Assembly: GCA_023078555.1 (NCBI GenBank)
Contig: CM041197.1
Coordinates: forward strand, 10,040,552-10,104,551
DNA from: Ulva prolifera
Taxonomy: Eukaryota > Chlorophyta > Ulvophyceae > Ulvales > Ulvaceae
Direction of reading: 5' to 3'
DNA length: 64,000 nucleotides
This document shows, piece by piece, positions 28,755 through 39,805 of the stretch. Position numbers and translations under genes: made by a program. Below the pieces are notes generated by a model. That model was not told the origin of the DNA. It ran no database searches and worked only from the letters and a program-made list of their open reading frames with translations. Within the stretch, counting starts at the first letter, position 1. Each line of letters begins with the position of its first letter.

Positions 28755-29647
28755 GCTCCGATCGGCAATCACGGGCCGGTTGCGACTGCGGACCGTCAGT
28801 CAGGTGAACAGGTTACTGCAGCTCCACATGGAAAATAGCACCGCTTGACCACACGCTGGAGCAGGCTGCCGCAGAGCCAACATGGTCCAGGACCGAAGCC
28901 TGCGAGGCTCTAGCAAAACAGGACGTGTGACGGTCGCGCCTGCGGCCTCGCGGACGCCGCTCGCACGGTTTGCATTCACCGGAACGGTGGGTGCACTGAG
29001 GTGGCTCACGCGTGGTGGGGTTGGGTGGGGGCTGTCACTGGACGGGAGGAGCTCGGGTAGCTGGTGATGTGTCACAAGGACCAGCGCGACGAGGCGGGCG
29101 GGACCGCGGAACGTGGATCCTGTCGACAGGCGGGCGGGTCCGTGGAGGTAGGGAGAAAGAGGCGTGTTGCCCAAGGGGCAGGCACAGGCACACAGGCTGG
29201 GGTGTGTGGACAGCTGGCAGAGGCACTGGCATGTGGGACGATGGCCCCGGTGTTGCCCGGACATCAGATCAGGAACCCTGACGGGCCCTGCTGCCAGGTG
29301 CCGCAGCTACACGTGACGACTGCAGTGCTTCGCAGCTGTGTGCAGCGGCGCCTGCATCTGCAGGCTTGCACGTGGAACAGGAGACACTGCTTCCTGGGTC
29401 CCAGGTATCTGTTTACGACATGACGATGGGTCTGTGTGCAGAATGTTCGGGTCGGCGGTCAAGTGCTCGGAACTGGGAACTTTTTGCTGATACAGGTTGA
29501 CACCCAAGACGGTCGCTCCTGATTCACATGACTCTGACTTACCTGCCCACAGGTGCTTGCATGGGTTATGTGTGTGTGTGGCGATGGAGCCAGCAGTAGA
29601 AACATCGGTCTGCAGTGAGACTCTGCACCCAGACTGAAGCCTGTGGA

Positions 29648-29717
29648 GTAAAATGGCTTTGCCTCGATCTAGCCATACTGGACATTGACAACTCTGGATA
29701 ATCAGGACCACATGCCG
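29648..29717 (-). repeat. Dispersed repeat A, copy 5
   Basis: Read on the minus strand: CGGCATGTGGTCCTGATTAT, CCAGAGTTGTCAATGTCCAG and TATGGCTAG, in family order. More diverged than copies 1-3. Confidence 0.7.
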
Positions 29718-29914
29718 AAGTGACAGATGGCACTAGTGATCATCAGCAGCAAGGCAGTCTGGCCATGCCGGAAGGTTAGACAGAGACGAGCATCGTGCAG
29801 ACACAGGAGGCGTATAGGCAAGCACACGGGTAGAAAGGAATTGCTGCGCCGTAGCACGTTCGCCACTTTTTTTTGGTGAGTTTTTTTTTTCAGGTGAGTT
29901 TTTTTTTCTTCAGC

Positions 29915-29976
29915 AAGTCGGTGTTTTGCGTTGCCTAGTTGCCGCCAAGTCGGTGTTTTGCGTTGCCTAGTTGCCT
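29915..29976 (+). repeat. 32-bp tandem duplication
   Basis: AAGTCGGTGTTTTGCGTTGC followed by CTAGTTGCC occurs at 29915 and again at 29947, identical over 29 bases. It follows long T tracts. Confidence 0.9.
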
Positions 29977-30706
29977 GTTTCAGCACAGATAGAACTGCGT
30001 GTCGACGCAATGTGACACAGGATGGCGCCGATGGTGAGTGCGTGGAAGGTACGGCTGGTGGAGGTACTCGAGCGCCTCGAGTCCGGACAGGCAGCTCGAT
30101 TACATGCATGTTCTGACTACGCTGTGTGGTGCATGCATACATACAGTTTGCATCAGTGGCACAACAGGAGCAGCTCAGCTATTGCACAGAGTGGATGGCT
30201 GCCCTTCCGCGCTGGAGGCCCCTGCTTGCATTCAGTATGCCATCTGGTGTTCCAGGCATGCATGGCCATTGGCACGCGTGGTCAAAGGGTGCCTAGGACC
30301 GTCTGATTTGACAGACGACGCAGGCTACTGGGACTGCGTGAGAATCTGGCGTTGTGGCTCAAATCATTCGGAAACGGCATGCCAGTCGACCACAATGACC
30401 CTGAGATTATGATGAGACCAACGGCAGCCAGGCTGAAGTGCTCTCAAGGAATGACTGTGCTGGAGCTGTTGAGCTCAAGCGAGGAAGGATGTAGTGTAAT
30501 GCAGAGGCAGGCAGGAATGGTGTTGCGCTCAGATTACTAAGACGAAGCCTTCAAAAGCATAAATAGCTGTAAGAGTGCAAAAATCGGCGTTCTTGACCGG
30601 CTGCCCCGTAACTGTGCATGTTCATGTTGGTGGTCTCAGACGAAGCAGCAAGTTGCGATTTGCAAACATCAAACATGTATCTCGGCATCATTTGTGATGC
30701 ATACAC

Positions 30707-31093
30707 AGTGTAGGCGATTCAGATTGCTGCGTTTTGGCTGAAATTGCTGCAGCAGGACCTGTGCAACTGACTGCGGCACGGCCCGGAGGAGCACAGTTGC
30801 GTGCAGCATCCGCTCTGCAGGTATCTTGGTTCCGACAAAAGCACATATGATCACCGAATACATCGAAGCTCACCATGGTCAACGTTTATGTTGTAGTTTT
30901 GGGCCTGCCCAAGATTCCGTAGCCTGTCAACCTCTCCATCTCCGTCCGATGTCGTCGCACTCCAGCCACTTGGCACTGATGCTTTCCCCGAGCAGCAAAT
31001 GACGCAGCGTTCAGTCACAGTCAGCCGCTTCGGATGAACTACACGTGTTGTATGTGTCGGCAGACTGCTTGAAGAGAGCACGCTGTAGGCCAT
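30707..31093 (-). CDS. Unknown protein, first two exons, transit-like leader
   Basis: I do not recognise this protein. Exon 1 (31093-30874) begins MAYSVLSSSSLPTHTTRVV, a Ser/Thr/Arg-rich leader like a plastid transit peptide, and continues to DRLRNLGQAQNYNINVDH. It ends at a textbook donor (GTGAGC). Exon 2 (30814-30707) begins after CCTGCAG and encodes MLHATVLLRAVPQSVAQVLL and QQFQPKRSN, an amphipathic helical stretch. The phases agree. Downstream exons were not found. It is head-to-head with the FLAP1-like gene, with about 520 bases between the two start codons, so the two may share a promoter region. The coding nature rests on splice signals and composition only. Confidence 0.45.
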
Positions 31094-31609
31094 TTAGTGA
31101 CTTCGCCCGACGAAAATGCGCATGCGGGAATCCTTGCTCGTTCTACATGCTCAGCGGCTATGATTATGTCAAGAAGGGCACCGTACAAGAATCAGCTTGC
31201 GCGAAATAGTGTGTGGCAGATGCTTCTGCGGCGCTCTTGGAACAGCTCTGCACGACCGTGCATGTGCCCTGCGCACGTGCTTTGAGTACGCTGAGCGGCC
31301 GCGACGTTGGAAGGGCTGACCTTCGCGAAGCTTCAACGTGGAAGGTCCTGCTCGTACGCCGTCCGCTACGTGGCTGTGGTAAGCCTCAGAGTTCTCGAAG
31401 GATCTGGAATGTTCATATGAGGTGACAGGAGGGTGACCGGTAGGTCGTTCCAGCGCTGTTCCGTGTTCCAACGCGCGTATACATACGTTGCGGCCTCAAT
31501 TGCAAGATACAAGTAGTGAAGAGTATCTATCACACGGATCATCATCGATCAAATTCATAGATTATAGTCCGTAACGCTGAACGTCCGTATCGCGTGTTTC
31601 TCCGCAGAC
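31094..31609. promoter_or_regulatory. Short spacer between divergent genes
   Basis: About 515 bases between the start codons of the small minus-strand gene and the FLAP1-like gene. A CTCCGCAG just before the FLAP1-like ATG hints at a 5' UTR intron. No specific factor sites can be named. Confidence 0.3.
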
Positions 31610-34592
31610 ATGGTCCTCGCTGTTTCGCAGCATGCCGCAGTACCTAAGCTGCATCGCACTCTACCTGCGACGGTCGGTAGGGTGTCCATCCCAAAGCTGC
31701 CCTCCCGGCGAAACGTGGCATTCCGCAATGCCGCGGTGAAGGTGCAAGCAGGCGTCGAGGCCTCTAGCAACGGGAACAGCAATTTTCTATTGAAAACTTA
31801 TGACTTTGTGCGAACACAGCTGCCAAAGCTTGTCGGGGCTGTCGCCCTGGCTGCTGTTATGGTGTGGCACCTCCGACTCAATATATCTGTCACTTCCATC
31901 AGTCAGACGTACTTACTTCGAATGGCCAGGCCTTCAAGTAGACCTTGCTTCTGCTACCGGTGTTGAGTGTCCATGGGACAGCGCTATACTCAAGATGATT
32001 CCGTTGCTGCAGATGCTGTCCGCTCCATCAATGTCCCAAGCGGCCAGTGGGGGCCGCATGGGCGGGTCAGGATTCTCCGGAGCGAGGTATGCTATTTCTG
32101 TACCATGTTTTTTGGCCCAGTGTCCTCACGTGTAGTTGCGGCACGTTCGGTAGTTGGTTTGCCGTACGTGCCCACCCATGCGCGTGCAGGGCATCTAAAG
32201 GGATGTCCTACAGCAGTCGCAAATCCGGAAGCAGCACAATGAGTAGATCCTCCCGCTCTTCTAAATCATATGGATCAAATCTTGAGCGGAGGACGCCTGG
32301 GCGTCAGCGCATGTCCCCTCGTATGGCTGACGTCCCGGCACGCACTCCAAGATCTCAATCTGCGCCGTAGACGGACTCCTGGTCTAGATAATACCTCAGT
32401 GTGCTGCATCAGGCCGGACCATTATGCGCTCTGCGAGTTTCGGCTTAACCGCTCACCCGCAACCTGTTGAGCTCAGCATACACCTGTGTTCGTGATCGCT
32501 ACAGGTTTTTTGCGAGCTTGTACAGTCATAGTGCCAAATTCTCTTTTATGCTACTAACGTATGACTCGAATCTATCTTGAGCGTACAGCATAACTAGCCC
32601 AGTGCGGCAGGGTAGTGCACACCCCCTGGTGCAGCTGCCTGTGCCATCTTTGCATCTGACATATGCGTCGGCGATGTCATTGAGATGAAACATCTACACT
32701 ACATGCAGATCAGGAGGCTCAATGGGCGGTAGCTCATACGGTGGCGCCCGTTCATACAGTGCTCCGCGATCCGGCTACAGTCCAGGCTACAATCCTACCT
32801 ACACATCCCCGACTATCATACAACCCCGTGTGGTTCCCTCCTTTGGCTTCGGGTATGGCTACCCAGTAGTCTACGGAGGAGGAGGAGGTGGTGGCAGCTT
32901 GTTCACACTGCTCATTCTGGGAATTTTTGCGTACGTGGCATTCAATGCCATCTCTGGTAGCTTCGGGTGTGCCCTCACATTTCATTCTACCTGCTCACGA
33001 TCTTTCTTACACCTTGATTTGTGTAGCCCAGGGCGTGATCCCTTGATCCTGTTTTACTCCCGGTCAGGCTGATGCCTGGTGGCATGAGTCTGTGCTTGTT
33101 CTTTTTTGGAAGCCTGGCACCAGGACTAGCAGTTTCTGTATGAAGTCTGCTGTATGCTGTCTCACTATGATGTTTCCACGCCTTGCTGCGAGAGTCACAT
33201 CTGCGGGTCATGGTTCATGAGTAGCTTATATAGCTTATATATGCTTTCCTGCATGTCCGGCTGCGTGCATGAAGCACTTATCTACGGAAACCTACACAGC
33301 GACCTGAATCCGCATGTCGTGGAATATGTTCATACTGTCGCTGGATGCTGCTCTTGGCTTTCCCTGATTTCGCACGATGTGCTGCCTGCCTGCATGATTT
33401 CCATCGGCATTTGCCCACACTCACCACATCCCCTTGCGTGCCCTAATCTGAACATTTAAGAAAATGTCTTTGTGTCAGTTCCGAAGGGTTATGCTAGCGT
33501 AGCACTTTGCTGCTCCATTCCACAAAGTCCTCTACAAGGTGAGAGCATCTGCGGGAAGCAGTGGGTACTGGTCGCCCATGGTACAAGGGTTGCACCACGG
33601 GTGAAGTAATGAGGGATTTGTGGTGCAGGGGCGGATATGATGACACATATGCGGATGAGGGTGACCCAGACAGTGACCCGATGTCAGTCATCAAGCTGCA
33701 AGTGGGTCTTCTCGGGTCGGCTCGGGAGCTGCAGAGGGACCTGAACCGCATGGGGAATACAGTCGACACATCGACGCCCCAGGGCTTGCACTATCTGCTG
33801 CAAGAGACTGTTCTGTCGCTGCGAAGGAATCCGCAGTATGCAATGTATGGTATGTGTTCCTTCCTCCCTCATGATTCCAGGCTGGTGAATGGCTGGATGA
33901 CCAGACACCTGGGCTTCCAGGAACCTGTAGTAGCCCCAATCATCATGTTGCAGTGCTCTCCGGAGCATGCTCAAATGAGGATACGCGTTGACCATGTTGT
34001 AGTGTTGATGTAGAGTTGGACCATTTGTTAGAACCTGTCAGGCTGATTGTCTCATGGCACGCACTCTGAACATGCTATTGAGCCAGCTGTATAGAAAAGC
34101 AGTGGGTCAGTTGTGCACCCTCTGGCGATGGTCCACTATGAATGTTTCGGTTGTTAGCTCACTTATCGCTCGGTTCAAATGGCCCTGTGGGGACAGTGTT
34201 GACAGTGTGCAGGCAAAGCTGAGCTCCAAAAGATGCGGGGTATGGACAATGCTGAGGGTGCATTTAACCGCCTTTCGCTGGAAGAGCGAGGCAAGTTCCA
34301 GAGTGAGACTCTGAGCAATGTTGGTGGGCGTACAACCCGCAATGTCGCCAAGGTATCTGGGGATGGGATTAATGAGCTGATTGTGGTGACTGTGATCGCA
34401 GCAATTGACGGGAAGGTGTCAACTACAGACATCTTTGATCAAGATGATCTGAAGTCGAACTTGGAACTGCTTGGCAGTGTGCCAAGTGATCGTTTGTTGG
34501 CTCTGGAGGTGCTTTGGACACCACAAGATGAGAATGACTACTTCACGAAGCAGGAGCTTGTGACAGATTATCCAACTATGAACATGTTGTAG
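31610..34592 (+). CDS. FLAP1: DUF1517 / FLAP1-like plastid membrane protein
   Basis: Six exons: 31610-31861, 32013-32086, 32190-32320, 32714-32966, 33629-33849 and 34213-34592, about 436 residues; the exon 3 end and exon 4 start are my weakest joins. Seen: a transit-like N-terminus (KLHRTLPATVGRVSIPKLPS), a hydrophobic segment (LVGAVALAAVM), the family's GGRMGGSGF motif, a Ser/Tyr/Gly-rich linker, a Gly run followed by a membrane span (LFTLLILGIFAYVAFNAI), then the conserved C-terminal half (MSVIKLQVGLLGSARELQRD; AFNRLSLEERGKFQSETLSN; LEVLWTPQDENDYFTKQEL). Known: Arabidopsis FLAP1 is a DUF1517 chloroplast protein that tunes proton-gradient-dependent quenching in fluctuating light. Inference: the same family and location; the role is not shown by sequence. 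A TGTAA at 34612, a common green-algal poly(A) signal, lies 20 bases after the stop. Confidence 0.88.
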
Positions 34593-36296
34593 GTAGATTA
34601 TTCTGAGGTGTTGTAAAATGTGCTGACCAAATTGTCACGCCTGAGAAACACATTGTTTCGGCATGATGGTCCTTAAAACTTTCAATTCGCATTTAGGGAA
34701 TTTGGTTCTCACATATCAATATGGTATATCATGCATTGAAGAGGGAAGATGCAAGGTGATGCAACACTACACCATGTTGTTCGGTGTGGAATAGACGATT
34801 CAAAGAAATTAAAGTGACAATACTTAGTTTACACTCCTTCAGTGTTATGTAACTACTTCACCAGGCCTATGCCGTGAGATTATACCTTGCTCAGGAATGG
34901 ACAACCCTTGCGTTCGTTTGTTCATATGGGTGCATGACATGATGAAGTGTCACATGTTGTGAATGTGCATGTGCTGTGTGAGCAAAAGAAGTCACACCTA
35001 TCATGTGTAACTTGCGCAGTGTGTGTCCCACGGGAGTCACATGCTTACCAGCAGGGTTGTACACTGCATGACAATTGACCAGAGATCACATATAGTACTT
35101 GCAATGTACAAGCTTAGGAGGTGTCGACGGGAAATTCCCATGCCCACAGGACCTGATCATGAAAACAAGGTTGCAAGTCCAGAGTTTCGAGGCGTTTTGC
35201 CAAGTTGGTGTGCAGTATATCGAAATTTTCAAAGCAGCACAGCTGATTATTAGCAGAATTCATATTATGAACTCGTGAAGTGTACAGTTGTTGATGTATT
35301 AAGCAATCGTGACTGGCATGTGTTTTGAAGGCTTTGACAAATCGTACCACAGAAATTCACATCGGTGCTCCGCAATGCGATGCAAACCGACGAGTGTTAA
35401 GCATTTACGATCATTGCTGTCGCATGTGGTGCGCACAATAAACCATCGTACGCATCGCCGCACCAGCCACCCCAGCGACTGATCAGTCACGCACACATGT
35501 AAATTGCCCCATATTCGCGTCAGACCAGACAGGACATTCATTCCATTCGTTGACAGGAAATCTTTTTTTTTTGTTTTGCGCAGACTCTTCGCGATTCCGT
35601 GACATCATTGTTGCCGCGGTACTGCAAATGCGCAGAGGTATATGACAGTGTCCAGCCGAAGGCAGGCATACTTTCGAAGAACGCCATAAAGGATGAATAT
35701 CCCCAGAATATGCGTGAATCAACCGCACGTTGCTGGATCCCTGAACAAGTTAAGGCACTCGACAGCGCGCATCGGCAGATGCGTTGGCGAAACATCAGCG
35801 ACATACATGCAGCGTGAAGCCACGACCATGAAAGAAGCCACATACTGATTTGAGGCCTTTTCAGGCCGAAATATTCATTACGGCGAGCTTGCTGGACCAG
35901 TGAGCACTGTGGCGGTTGATGCATTACGCTGTCAGCGGTAACTCGACCGACAAATGAAGGTGCAAAAATCCAGAAACAACAGCTGACCAACTGCTCGTTG
36001 CTGGCTCCTGTCAAATTCGAATTTGTGCTGCGTTGCCAGGTCGTGGGCGCGCTTTGGTCGAGATCCGGTACATGCATTGAGCTGTCGAAGTGGATGGTTT
36101 GCAATCGGCGCCCGGCCATGGTGTCTCGCGAAGCGACGGCTCATTTGGAAATCAACGTCAACATAACGATATACACGACTTTCACGTCCTCATCGCTATC
36201 TTGACTGGTCTTTGGCAAACCGAACCCGTCCTCCATATCACGGCGCTCTGCTCTTGTGCCTGTTTCGTGAAATGTGGAAGGGCGGCTGCCCGTCAA
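34593..36296. other. Spacer, one possible exon
   Basis: AT-richer than most of the window. One stretch, 35582-35817 (+), follows a strong T tract and GCGCAG, and reads TLRDSVTSLLPRYCKCAEVY onward to a stop. It could be the last exon of an unrecognised gene, but no partner exon is apparent. Nothing else stands out. Confidence 0.35.
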
Positions 36297-39200
36297 ATGC
36301 TGCATCACGTAGGACAGAGTGTGTCTGGTGCCGGACGAGGTAATTCGTTGCGTAGGGCCGGTTCTGGACAGTCTCGGACAGTGAGAAGTGCAGCTCGTGC
36401 AGCGCAGCGTGTGACTGCGTTCTGGCACGGAAGCACCCCACCTGTACCAAACGCTCCAAAGCAGCCTCAAGTCATGGCACAGCGGTTTCAGAAAGCGCGC
36501 CGGAGTGCCAACGGGGAAACTTCGATCAGCCGCGTCTACCCCGATGCCAACACCAAAGAGCCCAGCGACTACTGGGAGTATGAGAGTCTAGCAATATCAT
36601 GGGGGTGAGCCACTGGTGTTCATGTCTGCTTGGTCGTTGCGCGTGCCTCTGCTGGACATTCGTGAGCCTGGGCGACGATCGTTGCGCCTATGCCGACCAG
36701 TTCCGCCAGAGGAGTATGAAGCTCTTTATTTCACTCTTTCGCCTGTTTCCGAAACAGGAGCATATTTTTGCGGCGCAACCGCGCGGTTGACCATGGATGG
36801 ACACCGGGCAGAAGTCTCGTAACGGGTTGTGCAGCGTGCATTCCTCTAAACTGACAGGAGCTTAACTATTGCAGGTCGCAAGACAACTATGAGGTGATAC
36901 GTAAAGTGGGTCGGGGCAAGTATAGCGAGGTATTCGAGGGGATGAACGTAGGCAACAACAACAAATGTGTTATCAAGATCCTCAAACCAGTGAAGAACAA
37001 AAAGGTGTGCCCAAAACTAGCCACATAAACTACAACTCCTGTGCAGTATATGGGGTTCTCAACAGGATGGCGTCAGCGTCTGCTAGTTTGACTTGCTCTG
37101 TGTGTCGGTTCGTCGACTGGTCATGTTACATGACAACGCTTTGGTCATTCCTCTTTTGCAGCACTCTCACTAATTCCTATCTCCGATGCCGCTCAATATT
37201 CCGAACGGGAAGCACGAGTGGACCATTCCAGGCATGCAGCAGCTGCTGTACCTCATTTAAAGCATGGGACAATCAGCATCACCAAAGAGCATTGTGGGCC
37301 ATGTTTCTTGAACTGTTAAATACGAAGCCACCAGTGCAGCTGCAGACATGAAACTGCACTTGTCGTTGAGGGTCGTTTGATCAGGGTCAGCTGCAATGTA
37401 CACCCGCATGTGCTCTCTAATCGTCAGTGTGTCTCACACCAACTACTCAATCACATTTGATGGATGCAGTGACCAAAAGCGCGTTGAATGACTTGCACTG
37501 CAGTACATCCAATACTGTAGCCTGGATATGGGATCTTCACTCGCTCGGGGAAACATCTATTGACCCAAAGCCTGGGCATCTGAGCCAAGCCAACTGTGAT
37601 GCTGAACATCGCTGTGGTGTACAGATCAAGCGCGAGATCAAAATCCTGCAGAACTTGTATGGAGGGCCGAATATAATTCAGCTCCTCGATGTCGTCCGTG
37701 ATCCACAGTCCAAAACACCTTCGCTCATTTTCGAGCATGTCAACAACACTGACTTCAAGGTACTTCTCTTCATGGCCATGCCGCTTTCATTGGACCTTGA
37801 CACAGCTACACGAGCAACGTGCATGTCCCCCAGGAGCTCTCGGCTTTTCTACGGTTGAATCAGTCCAACTACTGCCTGTGTTCAGCAGGTTGGCACCAGC
37901 TGCATGTGCCACCTGTTGCGACGCTGTGCAGTATGGTCCCAACGGCGGCACTGTCATACAACTGTCCTGGGAACCTTGCGTTCATGTGCATGTTGCAGCA
38001 CATCCGCTGCTGATCTCATCTCGCTTCTGCATTTGTTGTTGCTGTGCCATCTCCATTGCGAAATCAACTGGTTCTTGGTGTCTAGATTCGAGTGAGATTG
38101 TATGTTGACAATGCGCGCTCTGGTTCAAGGCAGCCTGTGCCCCTGTCATGCACACGCATGCTGCTGACGAGCCTTTCGTTGTTGATGAGCACTTTTGCGC
38201 TGGACGTCGCATAGGCCTGCCGGGCGCAGCTGTGCGCACGGCGGTGCCGGGCTCAGTCCTGCCATCATGGACAATTTGACCACCACGGTCACCTTGTGGT
38301 GATCACCCGACCTGCCGTGGCAAGGGGTCCCACCCAGAGAATACCCGTGCACACATTCTGCCTCCACTCGTAGGCTTAGACTAGCAGTGGTCCACATATT
38401 CGGACCACTCTGCTGCTGCTGGTGGTCATAGAAGGGGGAGTGTCTATGTAAGCAGGAACACCCAGTCATAATCATGGGGACGTTGACACCTGCGGGTTTG
38501 TGCAGGTGCTGTACCCAACGTTCACGGACTACGACATCCGGTACTACATGTTCCAGCTGCTGCGCGCCCTTGACTTTGCACACAGCCGCGGTATCATGCA
38601 CCGTGACGTGAAGCCGCACAACATCATGATCGACCACAAGAAGCGCACGCTGCGCCTCATCGACTGGGGCCTCGCGGAGTTCTACTTCCCGGAGCGCGAG
38701 TACAATACGCGCGTCGCCTCCCGCTACTTCAAGGTGCCGCTCTCGCCCTGCCACTCGGCCGCTGATTCTGCAGATCAACAATCTCCAACAGCAACAATGA
38801 TCACAGGCTTGGGTGTGCTAAGACCGTATCTTGCTCCACAAACGCTGCGCAGAGATTGTGGCCATGCAGCTTCTGCACTGCGTGGCACTGCCTGCAGACT
38901 GCGTTTGTGTTTCACGGACCATGATGACCGTTATGGGTGCTACAGGGGCCCGAGCTGCTGGTAGACCTGCAAGACTACGACTACAGCCTGGACCTGTGGT
39001 CGTTAGGGTGCACCCTGGCCAGCATGATGTTCCGCAAGGAGCCCTTCTTCTATGGCGCCGACAACGCAGACCAGCTCGTCAAGATCGCCAAGGTGCTCCC
39101 CCTGTTGTGCAGCGCGCCCCCGCATCACACCAGGCATCCTCAGCACAACTGGCCGCCAGAAACACATGATCTGCCGAATGTGGGGCTGCAGCGTTGCTCC

Positions 39201-39805
39201 CCCCAGTGCATGAACATCTTTGCTAGAGCGGCTCTGCGCATGGCTGACCCTTTATCCGCCACATCTGTCGCAGCCCTACGTGTCGACGTCGAGCTGCTGG
39301 CGCAGACCACATCACCTACCTCACCCTTCAGCCTGTACAGTAGCACCAGCGAACCATGATGGCTGGCCACCAGAGGGCGGAAGGCCATCTGGGTGATCTA
39401 ATCACAAGACTCAGGCCATTACATGGCAGAGCATCAAACAAACCACCAGGTCATCTTGCCAGCGTCGAGCGGCGGCGCGGCTGACAGTGGTTGCATGCCT
39501 GCGTGCAGGTACTCGGCACGGTGGAGTTGTACCAGTACCTCGGCAAGTACGGCATCACGCTCGACCCCGGGCTTGCTACGCTCGTCGGCGAACACAACAA
39601 GAAGGCGTGGACGAAGTTCATCAACAGCGATAACGAGCACCTCGTGAGTGAGGAGGGCATCGACTTCCTTGCCCGCGTGCTTCGGTATGACCACGCGGAG
39701 CGCCTCACATGCCGCGAGGCGATGGACCACCACTGGTTTGACCCTGTGCGCGACTCGATCATGGCCGCCGCGCTGTCTGAGAGCGCCGTGGACTCGCACA
39801 TGTGA
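36297..39805 (+). CDS. CKA: Casein kinase 2 alpha subunit, perhaps organellar
   Basis: Six exons: 36297-36604, 36875-37004, 37625-37759, 38506-38733, 38946-39092 and 39509-39805; phases agree throughout. Known: CK2 alpha is the catalytic Ser/Thr kinase of CK2 and prefers acidic sites. Seen: [20 protein letters not shown] (Gly loop), catalytic Lys in [42 protein letters not shown] (the DWG that replaces DFG in CK2), [20 protein letters not shown], and the C-terminal helices to DSHM. Start: the Met at 36474 ([10 protein letters not shown]) gives a 355-residue cytosolic/nuclear form. The Met at 36297 adds 59 residues rich in Arg, Ser, Ala and Gln ([19 protein letters not shown]) that look like an organelle leader, as in plant chloroplast CK2 alpha, which it also resembles in FEHVNN and [13 protein letters not shown]. 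Exons 1-3 and 4-6 differ sharply in codon bias. Confidence 0.95.

Larger units (their letters stand above)
28755..30706. other. Spacer between two minus-strand genes
   Basis: Holds repeat A copy 5 (29648-29717, reversed), a 32-bp tandem duplication (29915-29976) and T-rich tracts at 29870-29910. Later exons of the small gene at 30707-31093 should lie here, but I could not identify them. Confidence 0.45.
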
